From NCBI GenBank assembly GCA_016124425.1, contig WGNT01000125.1, positions 1-39,854 on the forward strand: 39,854 nucleotides of DNA, given 5' to 3'. Source of the stretch: Cytophagales bacterium (GTDB lineage: Bacteria; Bacteroidota; Bacteroidia; Cytophagales; Cyclobacteriaceae). Shown piece by piece: positions 8,040 to 17,021 of the stretch (the stretch's first letter is position 1; each line of letters opens with the position of its first letter). A program made the translations under genes and the position numbers. Under the pieces are notes generated by a model that saw only the letters and a program-made list of their open reading frames with translations, searched no databases and had not been told where the DNA came from.

Positions 8040-9513
8040 AATCTTTTTGCTGAGCGTTCTTTTCATGTTATCAACAGGATTTTTTGCTAATGCGCAGGAA
8101 TCCGTTAGCTTCACACTTAAGGATATCATTTCTCTGGCAAAATCACAATCGCCGGCTTCACTACAGGCTGAGACCAGGAAAGAAAATCGCTACTGGAGGT
8201 ACCGCCTCTACCAATCCAATTATAATCCCCAATTACGGTTATCGGGAACGGTGCCGAGTTACCGACAGGAGTTCAGCAATGTACAGCAGCCGGATGGCTC
8301 GATTGAGTTCCGGGAGGTAAGGCAAAATCTTATGGATTTGGAACTTGGCCTTGTACAGGAAATTGCCTTTACAGGTGGTAGGGTGTCTGTTAATAGTAGC
8401 ACAAACCGATTTGATAACTTCATCGCCGCACCTGGAAATCCACAGACAAGATGGAGCGGGGTACCCCTAAATGTCCGATTATTCCAGCCCATCTTTGCGT
8501 TTAATCCGCTAAAATGGGACAGGTTAATTGAGCCCCTGATCTTTGAGGAAAGCAGGAGAGAATATGTGGAAGAAATGGAGGCCATTTCACAGCGGGTGTC
8601 CGAAATGTTTTTTGATTACTTGGTAGCTCAGGTAAGCCTTGATATTGCCTCTAAAAATCTCAAAAACTCCGAGGAAATCTTAAAAATTGAACGGGGAAGA
8701 TATAACATCGGTACCACGTATGAAGACAAACTGCTGCAGGTAGAGCTGCAGGTGTTAGAGGCAAAGCAGGATCTGGCACGGGCAAAATTACAGATGGAGA
8801 CGAATTCGTTGCGGCTAAAGTCTTATGTTGGTCTTAATGAATCCCTAGGGCTAACGCTAGTGCCTCCTGCGGAAATACCCGCTTTTTCCATTGATGTCGA
8901 TCAGGCCATTGCCTATGCATTCAAAAACCGATCAGATGCATTAACCTTCGAGCGCCAAAAGCTGGAAGCCCAAAGTGACGTAGCGCAGGCCCGCGGACAA
9001 CGCTTTCAGATAAACCTAAACGCCAGCTATGGGTACAACAATGCAGCGTTTGCGCTAAATGACATTTATACCAACCCAAACACACAGGCACTGGTAAATT
9101 TGGGGTTTCAGGTTCCTGTATTAGACTGGGGAAGGAATAAGGCCAGAATGAGCCAAGCCAAGGCAAATCAGAAACTGGTAGATTACACTATTGATCAGGA
9201 AATCATTAATTTTGAACAGGAAGTATTCACAAAGGTCAAAAATTTCGAAATGCTTCGTGACCAGATAGAGATCACGCAACTGTCGGATGAGGTAGCCGAT
9301 AAGCGATACGAGATCTCCTACCGAAGGTATCAAAATGGCAACGTAACAATCACTGACCTCGGGATTGCCCAACAGGAAAAAGACCAAAACAGAAGAGCGT
9401 ATATCGAATCGCTAAGGGAATTCTGGACTGCCTACTTCGAAATGCGCGCCTTAACGCTCTATGATTTTGAAAATGGTCAGCAGCTTTACGATGAGGAATT
9501 AGAGCGCGATTAA
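8032..9513 (+). CDS. TolC-family outer-membrane efflux channel
   Basis: A 493-residue outer-membrane factor with a cleavable signal peptide (MNKIFLLSVLFMLSTGFFANAQ, A-x-A-Q end). Two similar halves of long alpha-helical repeats are visible: SLDIASKNLKNSEEILKIE and the later EITQLSDEVADKRYEISYRRY segments are corresponding positions of the outer-membrane efflux protein repeat. TolC trimers form a barrel in the outer membrane and a helical tunnel through the periplasm that docks to HlyD-type adaptors. The start codon sits within the last codons of the permease gene, showing co-translation. It completes the adaptor-permease-channel operon. No terminator is obvious in the 214 bases that follow. 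Confidence 0.9.
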   Translation: MNKIFLLSVLFMLSTGFFANAQESVSFTLKDIISLAKSQSPASLQAETRKENRYWRYRLYQSNYNPQLRLSGTVPSYRQEFSNVQQPDGSIEFREVRQNLMDLELGLVQEIAFTGGRVSVNSSTNRFDNFIAAPGNPQTRWSGVPLNVRLFQPIFAFNPLKWDRLIEPLIFEESRREYVEEMEAISQRVSEMFFDYLVAQVSLDIASKNLKNSEEILKIERGRYNIGTTYEDKLLQVELQVLEAKQDLARAKLQMETNSLRLKSYVGLNESLGLTLVPPAEIPAFSIDVDQAIAYAFKNRSDALTFERQKLEAQSDVAQARGQRFQINLNASYGYNNAAFALNDIYTNPNTQALVNLGFQVPVLDWGRNKARMSQAKANQKLVDYTIDQEIINFEQEVFTKVKNFEMLRDQIEITQLSDEVADKRYEISYRRYQNGNVTITDLGIAQQEKDQNRRAYIESLREFWTAYFEMRALTLYDFENGQQLYDEELERD

Positions 9514-9694
9514 GCTTGCAATAGACCACCAATTTATAGTCCATTCGAGATATTTTTTAGGTCTTGCAAACTCCTTTTGCCGAAAGTTCAAGGAGAGAAT
9601 AGTTTTTGCCCCTTGCTTCCTGCGTTGTAGCATGAGTACTCCACTCATCAATTTTTTTCTAGATATGTCATAATATGTCTCAATTTTTTATTAA

Positions 9695-9725
9695 TTTGTC
9701 TATAGTTATTACTATAATACGTTTC
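9695..9725 (+). promoter_or_regulatory. Candidate Bacteroidota promoter for the subtilase gene
   Basis: TTTG (9695-9698), a 19-base spacer, then TACGTTTC (9718-9725) reproduces the -33/-7 architecture with a single mismatch. Transcription would start around 9730-9733, inside the longest reading frame, which favours the second ATG (9746) as the true start of the subtilase. Confidence 0.4.
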
Positions 9726-9727
9726 CT

Positions 9728-11062
9728 ATGACAAACAACGATATTATGCCGGAAGATAATTCTTTTAAACCCCAATATACCGGCAGGAGGCTCGTTCGGT
9801 TGGATCGGACCACAAGTATGAAAACCATTGCAGCGGAAGCGGAGCGGGTTTCTTTACGGCTTGCGTTTTCCACCGAATATAAAAACCATGAAGAAGACTA
9901 TGTAAATGCGTTCAGTGAAGCGGATGGAATTGTTTTCGAGCGATTTGGTGTCGCAGTGATTAACGACCATCATGAAGATGAAGTGAGTGAACTTACAAAA
10001 GCACCGCAGAGTAGGCGGGTATTTTTGTACGATGAGCCAGAAAGGTACATCTATTCACTCCATGCAAAACCGTTGGCGCTGACGGGGAGGACTTTATGGG
10101 AGTTTATTTGTTCCATTTTTGGAGGTAGGGGTCGGAGGCCAACGCCGGATCCCGAGACATCCAAGCCTCTTCCTCTACCGGATCAGTTTTCGGATGATTC
10201 AGATGCCTACTGGGGCATTCAGGCGGTCCGGCTTCTAGGATCTCCATACACAGGAAAGGGGGTGAAAGTAGCTATTTTGGATACCGGGATAAATTTAGCA
10301 CATCCGGACTTTACCGAGCGATACATTGCATCCAAGTCATTTATAACCAATGAGTCGGTCGATGACCTAAATGGCCATGGAACCCACTGTATAGGTATAG
10401 CCGTTGGAAGCAGCAGGGGAGATAGCGGTATCAGGTATGGCGTGGCAAAAGATGCCTCCATATATGCGGGGAAGGTATTATCAAACGCGGGTTCGGGTTC
10501 AGATAGCGGGATCTTAGCTGGAATGGAATGGGCGATGGAAAATGGCTGCAAAGTAATTTCGATGTCATTGGGTGCCTCCATTCGTGCTGGGCAGGGGTAT
10601 TCAAGAATATATGACGACGTCGCGAAAAATGCACAAGACAATGGGGTGCTGATTATCGCAGCAGCAGGAAATGACAGCCGTCGGTCACAAGGCCTTGTTC
10701 AACCAATAAACCACCCGGCAAACTGCCCAAACATTATGGCGGTAGCTGCTATGGACCGGTTTTTGGAAGTGGCCGATTTTTCTTGCGGCTCAGTCAACAA
10801 AGAAATGGGGCAGCGCGTAGATATTGCTGCTCCGGGTGTGTCGATCTTTAGCGCGTATAAAGACCCGCAGCATTACGCCTCCTTGAGCGGCACATCAATG
10901 GCAACCCCCTTTGTAGCGGGTATCGCGGCGTTATTATGGGAACAATTCCCATCCGCCAGTGCAAAGGAAATATGGGAGTTGCTCAAAGAGCAAGCGAGAC
11001 CGGTAATGTTGTCTCCCGATGACGTGGGTTCCGGACTTGTTCAGGCCAGCGTAAAAAAATAA
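9728..11062 (+). CDS. Subtilisin-like serine protease (S8) without signal peptide
   Basis: A 444-residue subtilase. The catalytic residues are clear: Asp185 in VAILDTG, His217 in NGHGTH, the oxyanion Asn315 in AAAGN, and Ser390 in GTSMATP. The first 150 residues lack a signal peptide or membrane segment. They hold a compact alpha/beta-looking region (about 20-112) ending in a DEPERYIYSL strand, which is propeptide-like in style, then a proline-rich linker (137-152). The protein should therefore be cytoplasmic or leave by an unusual route. The start is given as the first ATG; ATG 9746 is an alternative supported by the promoter position. A 75-residue propeptide-like protein follows after 13 bases. 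Cysteines (C128, C221, C274, C333, C353) are unusually many for an extracellular subtilisin. Target unknown. Confidence 0.9.
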   Translation: MTNNDIMPEDNSFKPQYTGRRLVRLDRTTSMKTIAAEAERVSLRLAFSTEYKNHEEDYVNAFSEADGIVFERFGVAVINDHHEDEVSELTKAPQSRRVFLYDEPERYIYSLHAKPLALTGRTLWEFICSIFGGRGRRPTPDPETSKPLPLPDQFSDDSDAYWGIQAVRLLGSPYTGKGVKVAILDTGINLAHPDFTERYIASKSFITNESVDDLNGHGTHCIGIAVGSSRGDSGIRYGVAKDASIYAGKVLSNAGSGSDSGILAGMEWAMENGCKVISMSLGASIRAGQGYSRIYDDVAKNAQDNGVLIIAAAGNDSRRSQGLVQPINHPANCPNIMAVAAMDRFLEVADFSCGSVNKEMGQRVDIAAPGVSIFSAYKDPQHYASLSGTSMATPFVAGIAALLWEQFPSASAKEIWELLKEQARPVMLSPDDVGSGLVQASVKK

Positions 11063-11075
11063 AAAACAAAGGGCT

Positions 11076-11303
11076 ATGGCAAATATACCGGTAAATTTTA
11101 TTGCTTCTGTGGAGCCAGCTTCCCGCACACACATCGATACAATAGCGGAGAAGTTACGGGAAAAAGGGTGCAGCATTACAAACGTCCTGCGGATCAACGG
11201 TCTGATAATGGGATGCAGTTCCGGAACAGAATGCAGTCTGGAAGAATTACGGGTCACGGGTATTCTTCATATAGAAGAAGATCGGGAGGTAGGCGCACTT
11301 TAA
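11076..11303 (+). CDS. Small protein resembling a stand-alone subtilase propeptide/inhibitor
   Basis: A 75-residue protein, 13 bases behind the subtilase and surely co-transcribed. The predicted order is strand (VNFIASV), helix (about 17-30, RTHIDTIAEKLREKG), strand (ITNVLRING), strand (IMGCSSG), short helix (SLEELRVT), strand (ILHIEEDREV). This is the order of the inhibitor I9/propeptide fold, and the C-terminal HIEEDREVGAL resembles the VExD tails that enter subtilisin active sites. I infer a trans-acting folding chaperone or inhibitor of the neighbouring protease. No sequence identity to a named family can be claimed by eye. Two cysteines (C32, C47) could form a regulatory pair. Confidence 0.6.
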   Translation: MANIPVNFIASVEPASRTHIDTIAEKLREKGCSITNVLRINGLIMGCSSGTECSLEELRVTGILHIEEDREVGAL

Positions 11304-11363
11304 CTAAGAATCGTTTACATATCAGGCTTAGCCATTCTTGAACCAATTTCGGCAACCAGACAA

Positions 11364-11849
11364 ATGAACCTAACTTCAAGATCTGCAGGTTTTATATTAT
11401 TAGGTGGTTTATTATTTTTTATCGGACATTGGTTTAAAAGTAGCAAGAGTGAAATTCCATGTCATAACTTCAATTTTTGCAGATATACTCCATTAATTGA
11501 TTACGTCCCACAGAATCTACTAGAAGACAAAGCTTTAGCGAAGATTAGAGAGTATTTATTTAATCTAGAACTGGACGAACGATGCTTTTATATTGGTGGA
11601 ACTCAATATGCTGACGAATCAGAGAAATTAGATCAATATGCCACCTACTCAATTTTAATAGAATTGGTACACTTAAAAACCGTTACGTATTTCGATAGTG
11701 TAAGAAATATAAATCAAGATTTAGCTGAAGCGGGCGATGAGGGATTTGTTGAGATTTATGTTCCCTCAACCGGTAATATTTCCGGAATGGACAGAATATT
11801 TTATTATGACGCTGAGACTGATGCTATAGTCGGGTTGCTGATTCAGTGA
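11364..11849 (+). CDS. Hypothetical membrane-anchored protein
   Basis: A 161-residue protein I do not recognise. One N-terminal hydrophobic helix (about 9-23, GFILLGGLLFFIGHW) is followed by a soluble domain with a CHNFNFC pair and mixed acidic segments (YADESEKLDQYATYSILIELVHLKTVTYFDSV), so it is probably periplasmic and tethered to the inner membrane. The C terminus (RIFYYDAETDAIVGLLIQ) looks like a beta hairpin. The coding sequence is noticeably more AT-rich than its neighbours, and the gene stands alone between the protease pair and a remnant-bearing stretch, which hints at later acquisition. That it is a real gene is likely from its length and sensible protein composition. Confidence 0.6.
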   Translation: MNLTSRSAGFILLGGLLFFIGHWFKSSKSEIPCHNFNFCRYTPLIDYVPQNLLEDKALAKIREYLFNLELDERCFYIGGTQYADESEKLDQYATYSILIELVHLKTVTYFDSVRNINQDLAEAGDEGFVEIYVPSTGNISGMDRIFYYDAETDAIVGLLIQ

Positions 11850-12035
11850 ATTAGTTAGCTGCAGTAAAAATCCGACTGGGTTTAGAATCCATGGGTGTGG
11901 AATCTTCCACGCCCTACAATAGCTAACCTCCTTCAAACTCGAAATCCGGTCAATGTCGTTTTCATTTGCGTACCAAAGAAGCATTTAGGAAACAAATGTC
12001 CACCATTTTGAGCTCGGTCCGGTTTCGTCTTGTAA

Positions 12036-12212
12036 AGGCGTGCTACCCAAACATTCCTTTACAAATTAACAGCCCGGTATTATGCCGATAACCTTTTATT
12101 AGCGATGATACTGGAAAATCCTCAGGAGAGCAGAAAGGAATGGTTGAAGAACATGCATGCCTTTCAAGCGAAATTTGATACAAGATCCGGAGGCTATTTT
12201 ATTGCAATATAG
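12036..12212 (+). pseudogene. Probable remnant of a REP-associated tyrosine transposase (IS200-like)
   Basis: An open stretch of 58 codons between two stops, with no N-terminal part. The translation contains ILENPQESRKEWLKNM, very like the middle of RAYT/Y1 transposases of Bacteroidota, where a KxxT-x-n-NPQESR(K/R)EWLL segment occurs. The catalytic HUH and tyrosine motifs are absent and the frame ends abruptly, so this would be a dead fragment. I recognise the segment by memory only. The rest of the 11.85-12.42 kb stretch shows no coding signal I trust. Confidence 0.4.
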
Positions 12213-12327
12213 CCACGGGGTTTTCATGCTTGGTTGTGCTATTTTGCCCATTCAGGGCTTGAACCGGCTTTTAGGGATGACAGCTTACACCAGTTGGGGC
12301 GGTATAAATAGCGATTTTGGGCATCAA

Positions 12328-12356
12328 AAAAGGGCAGCCTTTCTGACTGCCCTTTT
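12328..12356 (-). terminator. Bidirectional-looking terminator after the MFS gene
   Basis: A perfect 10-bp stem (AAAAGGGCAG / CTGCCCTTTT) with a 9-base loop lies 68 bases past the stop of the minus-strand MFS gene. Both flanks are A/T runs, so it could stop transcription in either direction. Confidence 0.75.
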
Positions 12357-12423
12357 ACGGTTATCCTATTTCCTACCTCAGCAATCGTTATTTTTAGACT
12401 GACTGACGGAAGATTTTTTTAAA

Positions 12424-13674
12424 TTAATGAGCAACTACTCCTGTAGGTACTCCCTTCGTGCTGGTCGAATTTTTCTGCCAGAAGAAGAATATCAAAAACA
12501 ACACGATAAGTATCGCAGGGAAGGTCACCATGCTTTGTAGCGTATCCTGTCCTGCGGCAAGCGCAAGGGCATCGCCACTAAGGCCTTCTGCGGTCTTTTC
12601 TGCGGTGGAACTATCTATCCAACCTCCAATTACCGGTTGGAAAATGGCCGTGGAAAACATACCGATACCTCCGATTATGGACATTCCTAATGCACCGCTG
12701 AGTGGAACGCGTTGTGCAACAGCTCCAACCATTACAGGCCAGAAATAACATACGCCCAAGGCGAAAACAATGGCTGACAGATATGCCATCGGACCGGTAA
12801 CTACGCTAAACAGGTAAATACCAACAGTTGCCAAAATTGCCCCGCCAAGTAAAACGCCGGTTTGGCCGAGTTTTTCTACTACTGGTCCAGCAAAGAAACG
12901 TCCAACGGCCATAACACCTGTGGTAAGGGCGAGGATCAACATGGCGTTGGCTCCGCTATTTGCAAGCACGATGTTAACCCACTGCTGTGGACCGAATTCG
13001 GTGATAGCGGTAAGTGCCATGGCAAGAAATAAGAAAATAAATACCGGGCTAAGCATGGCTTTGAAGTTTTCGCCAAGGGACTGCACGCCCTCCACTTTTG
13101 GCTCTGGGAATTTCTTTCCGTAGAACAACACGGCATAGATAACTGTAGGAATCATCAACACCCACATTTGTGTCTGCCAAGCACCCATCACGCCACCGAC
13201 GCTTGTCATAATGTTCGAGATGATCGCTCCCAACATAATACCACCTGGAAACCACATATGGAATCTGTTTAGCATTTTGTTCATCTTAACTCCTGAATAC
13301 ATGTCCGCAATCATCGGATTACAGGCAGCTTCTGTACATCCGTTACCGAAACCGATAAATAAGGTAGAAATCAACAATGTGGTGTACCCACCGGCATAAA
13401 TGGTAAGCAAAATTCCCAATGTGTGGGCCACAAAGGCAACACGCATAATGTTAGCAGGGCCGAAGGAATGGTACACCAACCCACCGATGATCATTGAAAT
13501 GGGAAATCCCAAAAACCACATGGAGTTAATAAAACCTAGTTGTTCCCCGCTCAGTCCAAACTGTTCTCCCAGCTGCGGTAATATACCGGCTCTGATGGCA
13601 AAGGTAAAGGCGGTAGTAATCAGGGCAAAGCAGCTTCCGTTAAATAAGGCGCTTTTGTTAATGTTTTCGTTCAT
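12424..13674 (-). CDS. Major facilitator superfamily transporter (sugar-type)
   Basis: A 416-residue inner-membrane transporter with about twelve hydrophobic helices and a central cytoplasmic loop (about 190-205, YGKKFPEPKVEGVQSLGE) separating the two six-helix halves. GLVYHSFGPANIMR (65-78) is at the usual loop 2-3 signature position, and GFGNGCTEAACNPMIADMY (107-125) resembles FucP/NagP-like sugar porters, where GxGxxxxExxxNP is conserved. A proton-coupled sugar or related solute is therefore the best guess; the exact substrate is not decidable. It is a single-gene unit, terminated by the hairpin at 12328-12356 and divergent from the dienelactone hydrolase across a 480-base gap. Confidence 0.85.
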   Translation of the reverse strand: MNENINKSALFNGSCFALITTAFTFAIRAGILPQLGEQFGLSGEQLGFINSMWFLGFPISMIIGGLVYHSFGPANIMRVAFVAHTLGILLTIYAGGYTTLLISTLFIGFGNGCTEAACNPMIADMYSGVKMNKMLNRFHMWFPGGIMLGAIISNIMTSVGGVMGAWQTQMWVLMIPTVIYAVLFYGKKFPEPKVEGVQSLGENFKAMLSPVFIFLFLAMALTAITEFGPQQWVNIVLANSGANAMLILALTTGVMAVGRFFAGPVVEKLGQTGVLLGGAILATVGIYLFSVVTGPMAYLSAIVFALGVCYFWPVMVGAVAQRVPLSGALGMSIIGGIGMFSTAIFQPVIGGWIDSSTAEKTAEGLSGDALALAAGQDTLQSMVTFPAILIVLFLIFFFWQKNSTSTKGVPTGVVAH

Positions 13675-13812
13675 TGATATTGGGTTTAAAATGTTGTGAA
13701 ATGGAATAAAAGGATGATTACTCGTTTTGTTCCGACAAGATAAAAAAAAATGATTTTACCTATTGTCTTTTGAAAAAAAATATTAATAAAAAATTGCTAG
13801 CGGACTAATTTT

Positions 13813-13860
13813 AAGGAGTTTACCATGGCACTCGCTGTAGGATTAGATATTAGTGCTTGA
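13813..13860 (+). other. Eleven-codon ORF behind a strong Shine-Dalgarno (possible IS110 remnant or leader)
   Basis: AAGGAG (13813-13818) sits 6 bases before ATG. The peptide MALAVGLDISA then ends in TGA, followed by a short CCCC/GGGG hairpin. VGLDIS at the very N terminus resembles the start of IS110-family transposases, and a canonical ribosome site is out of character for this genome. It may be a transposase stub or a leader; neither is established. The remaining 13675-14158 gap shows only a terminator-like hairpin. Confidence 0.25.
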
Positions 13861-13965
13861 CCTCCCCGTTTGGGGGAACAGGCATGCTTGATTTGGACCA
13901 TATGATTTTCCGGAAGAAAATGAATGAAAAACTACCTTAAAATTCCAGTTTGCTCTTCTATCCTA

Positions 13966-13989
13966 AAAAGCGGGTTAGCCGCTTTTTTT
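13966..13989 (+). terminator. Rho-independent terminator-like hairpin
   Basis: AAAAGCGG and CCGCTTTT form an 8-bp stem with a 5-base loop followed by further T residues. No intact plus-strand gene precedes it, so it may close transcription of the 11-codon ORF or of a lost element. Confidence 0.5.
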
Positions 13990-14158
13990 ATCCGTATGGG
14001 TTGCCCTGTTTGCAGCAGATGCACAGACTACCGATGGTTCGGGCTTTTTTCGGCGATTGCCGCGCTACAATTACTCAAACGCCCCAAAATACCTTAGGTT
14101 TTTCAGGTATTTTTCGGTACTTTTCTCAAATAAACACCTCAAGACTATCTACACAATT

Positions 14159-15046
14159 ATGAAACCGATACAAAAAGAAGACCTAAGCCAAGAGATATTT
14201 GACATCTATGATGAATATGTGCATAGTAAAATTAACCGAAGAGATTTTGTAAATAAGCTCTCCGTATATGCGGTAGGCGGACTTACAGTTTCGGCAATTA
14301 TGGGGTATCTGCTTCCAAATTATGCTGCGGCTACCCGCTTTAAGATGGATGATGACCGTCTGTTCGCAGAGTATGTCGAATATGATTCCCCGAAAGGCGC
14401 AGGGAAAATGCGCGGGCTACTTACCAGACCTGCAGGCATTACTGATAAAATGCCCGGGGTGTTGGTGGTTCATGAAAACAGGGGGCTTAACCCGTACATC
14501 GAAGACACGGCCCATCAGGCTGCTTTGGATGGATTTATTGCCCTGGCTCCAGATGCCCTCACACCTTTTGGAGGATATCCCGGAAATGATGATGAGGGAA
14601 GGACCCTACAGGCAAAGCGGGATAGGGAGGAAATGTTGCAGGATTTTATCGCCGGATATGAAATGTTGAAAGCACACCCGGGGTGTTCCGGAAAAGTAGG
14701 GGTAGTAGGTTTTTGTTTTGGGGGTTGGATAGCGAATATGATGGCAGCAAAGGTGCCTACACTACCTGCGGCAGTTCCGTTCTATGGTGGACAGGCATCA
14801 GCCGAAGATGTTCCAGGGATCAACGCCGCGTTGCAACTTCATTACGCTGCCTTGGATACCCGGGTAAATGCAGGCTGGCCGGACTATGAAGAGGCACTCA
14901 AGGCTAACAACAAAAACTATGAGGTACATTTTTATCCGGATGCCAATCATGGGTTTCACAATCATTCCACTCCAAGGTATGACAAGCAGGCAGCAGAACT
15001 GGCCTGGGGAAGAACCATCGCCTTCTTTCGTGATAAGCTAAGCTAA
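14159..15046 (+). CDS. Dienelactone hydrolase family protein, Tat-exported
   Basis: A 295-residue alpha/beta hydrolase. I start at ATG 14159 because the upstream 34 codons of open frame look non-coding and the true N terminus carries a twin-arginine signal: NRRDFVNKL (26-34) followed by a hydrophobic stretch (35-52). The dienelactone hydrolase triad is Cys186 in GFCFGGW, Asp233 in AALDTRV and His264 in ANHGFH. Glu106 in HENRGL matches the conserved acidic residue that holds the cysteine. Homologues hydrolyse lactone or ester bonds; the natural substrate is unknown. Tat export suggests a periplasmic, folded enzyme. It is a stand-alone gene with an 87-base gap to the next. Confidence 0.88.
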   Translation: MKPIQKEDLSQEIFDIYDEYVHSKINRRDFVNKLSVYAVGGLTVSAIMGYLLPNYAAATRFKMDDDRLFAEYVEYDSPKGAGKMRGLLTRPAGITDKMPGVLVVHENRGLNPYIEDTAHQAALDGFIALAPDALTPFGGYPGNDDEGRTLQAKRDREEMLQDFIAGYEMLKAHPGCSGKVGVVGFCFGGWIANMMAAKVPTLPAAVPFYGGQASAEDVPGINAALQLHYAALDTRVNAGWPDYEEALKANNKNYEVHFYPDANHGFHNHSTPRYDKQAAELAWGRTIAFFRDKLS

Positions 15047-15133
15047 TCGGCTAGCTGTTGACACGCTGAGGAAAATGTACGATGCGTTCCTTTACGTCTT
15101 AAACACAACCGATAATCTAAATCCCGTTCACGT

Positions 15134-16081
15134 ATGCCCCCACATTCAGATTCTTTCGAAAATACTGCGGTAGCCCAACCCGAAGAACCGTCGACAACAG
15201 GGCAAAATGGACTCTCCGGTGAAAGTTCATCCAAAGGAGAAAGCGCTAAAAAGAAGAACTGGCTGGTAGCTTACCTTAGAAAGAGGAGCGAGCGGGTGCG
15301 TATTTCCGTGCTGATTTTTTTGGTCATTATCGGGGTAGCGTCAACCATCCTGTTGGCCTATTTGTGCTATCTCGTTTGGTTGCCTGCCATCTGGAATTGG
15401 GGATTTGCTCCCATTTCTTGGTGGAGAGCCATTCTTGCCGTTATAGGTGCGATCTATTTGGTAATCGGGCCGTTTTTTCCATATGTGGTGCTTTCGGGTA
15501 CGCTCTCCGGGATTGGAGCACTCTTTACGGAAGAAGCGGCCAATGAATTTGAAAGCAAGATCCATGAAATTGAGGTAAAGCAATCCGGTTATGAACAAAT
15601 TTTAAAGGAAAATGATACAGAAGGACTGATTCCTCTGGTAACGTATAGCCGCATAGAACTCGAACAATACTACAAGATCGGACTTAGTCAGACACAGCGA
15701 AGTTACCAATTCAGTATGATAGCCATGTGGCTGGGCTTTCTGATAATTGCCTTTGGCATCGTATCCTATATAGTGCCTGCCAGTTTCATCAATAAGAACT
15801 TAGTAGAGGGGAATTTTCAGATTTTGACCATTTCCAGTGGAATCGTGATCGAAATCATAGCCGTTCTTTTTTTGGGCATTTACCGAAATTCCATCAACAG
15901 GTCCACGTATTTCTACAACAGGCAGGTGTTTATCCATAATGCCTTGCTTGCCTATAAAATTGCCACGTCCATGAAAGAACCGGATCTTTCAAAGCAATTG
16001 ATTATCGAGAAAATCCTGGAATTTGGCATTTCATCAAATCCGGTTGAAGCCAAGTCGATGTCGAAAAAGACCCTGGCATAG
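15134..16081 (+). CDS. Four-helix membrane protein (possible TRADD-N-associated 2TM domain)
   Basis: A 315-residue protein. A disordered, Ser/Pro/Glu-rich head (1-40) is followed by KKK and four hydrophobic helices (about 56-86, 98-128, 188-212 and 224-247). A charged, coiled segment containing YYKIGLSQTQRSYQFSM (about 174-190) separates the helix pairs, and a helical tail (258-315) closes the protein. The second half (QxQR-x-S-x-FSxIAxxxGFxIIxxGI, then a second helix) resembles the two-transmembrane domain reported next to TRADD-N-like domains in signalling or conflict proteins; I recognise it only in outline. Inner-membrane location is certain; the function is open. It lies between the hydrolase and a HEAT-like protein on the same strand but with large gaps. 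Confidence 0.65.
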   Translation: MPPHSDSFENTAVAQPEEPSTTGQNGLSGESSSKGESAKKKNWLVAYLRKRSERVRISVLIFLVIIGVASTILLAYLCYLVWLPAIWNWGFAPISWWRAILAVIGAIYLVIGPFFPYVVLSGTLSGIGALFTEEAANEFESKIHEIEVKQSGYEQILKENDTEGLIPLVTYSRIELEQYYKIGLSQTQRSYQFSMIAMWLGFLIIAFGIVSYIVPASFINKNLVEGNFQILTISSGIVIEIIAVLFLGIYRNSINRSTYFYNRQVFIHNALLAYKIATSMKEPDLSKQLIIEKILEFGISSNPVEAKSMSKKTLA

Positions 16082-16416
16082 CATTTGCCAGTAACAAGGT
16101 GCGTTGCCACGAATAAGCCAGTTGGTACAGACATCTAGCTAGCGGGTTTATTGTTTCCAATACCCTGGGGATCTCAGGGAAAGCGACAAACAAGCGGTTA
16201 GCGGCATATGCCCTTTATTTTGATGCCGTTTTTTCACACAATGTCCCGCCACTCGCTGGCAGTTGAACCTAGACATCATCCGGGTGTCTATTTCCATATT
16301 TAACTTCTTTCTTTAAATCCACTTCTTAAGCTTAAGCGCAAGGTCTAGAACCCTATTGGGTCACATAGCCGCTCTAAAAAAAGCGGGTGTTTACCGGAAG
16401 ATTGAGTGGGTATCGT
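16082..16416. other. Intergenic stretch without recognised features
   Basis: No open frame with protein-like content, no tRNA and no strong terminator hairpin were seen here. The stretch is followed by a candidate promoter for the HEAT-like gene. Confidence 0.5.
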
Positions 16417-16424
16417 TACATTTG
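16417..16424 (+). promoter_or_regulatory. Candidate -7 element (TACATTTG)
   Basis: An exact TAnnTTTG match 37 bases before the HEAT-like gene's ATG. Transcription would begin near 16431. No TTTG is found at the expected -33 distance. Confidence 0.35.
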
Positions 16425-16460
16425 TTACAACGGAGGAACTTTTAGGAAAAGCTAACGAAA

Positions 16461-16988
16461 ATGGAACAGGAGATAGATGATTTGATGCGTAAATTCCTGG
16501 ATAAGGATGAAAGCGATCCTTATCGATTCGGTGATAAGCTGGCAAAAATTGGCTCGCCTGAGGTACGGGAAAAGCTGATCGCCGTCGTCAAAGGTGGAGA
16601 CTTGGATAATGCATTCTTGGCAGCCAAGATATTGGGAAAAATGGAGGACAATGCCGAAGGGTTAAACGCGGTCCTCGAAGTCATTCATTCCCCAGCTAAC
16701 CGCGGAAAGAACGGAGGTCTAGTTTCTTTGCTGGAGGATTTTGACTTGAGTGAAAAGTTTGTCGACATATTCCGCATATACCTTTTTGGTAATTTCAAGG
16801 CCTATTCTTTAGCAAAGGAATACTTGGATTATACCGAGTTTACCATTACGCCCAGAACGCTTAAAAAGGCAGAAAAGCACTTGAACCACTTTCTCAACAA
16901 TGCCGGAAATGAGGAATGGTTTGAGCTTAAAAAGCAGGAGGCGGAAGCCATCTTGAGAGAGGTCGTTGAACTTTTATCAAAAGACTAG
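16461..16988 (+). CDS. HEAT-repeat-like cytoplasmic protein
   Basis: A 175-residue, entirely helical-looking protein with no signal peptide or membrane segment. The stretch from about 20 to 90 fits two or three HEAT-type helical hairpins: SPEVREKLIAVVKGGDLDNAFLAAKILGKM pairs a helix with D/N-A-x-x-A-A-K-x-L, a typical second-helix pattern. The C-terminal third is highly charged (KKAEKHLNHFLNNAGNEEWFELKKQEAEAILREVVELL). Such proteins are protein-binding scaffolds; no partner is indicated. The YciI gene follows after 33 bases, so the two may be co-transcribed. No closer family was recognised. Confidence 0.6.
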   Translation: MEQEIDDLMRKFLDKDESDPYRFGDKLAKIGSPEVREKLIAVVKGGDLDNAFLAAKILGKMEDNAEGLNAVLEVIHSPANRGKNGGLVSLLEDFDLSEKFVDIFRIYLFGNFKAYSLAKEYLDYTEFTITPRTLKKAEKHLNHFLNNAGNEEWFELKKQEAEAILREVVELLSKD

Positions 16989-17021
16989 AACTTCTGAACA
17001 CGGTTATCAAAAAAAAACAAT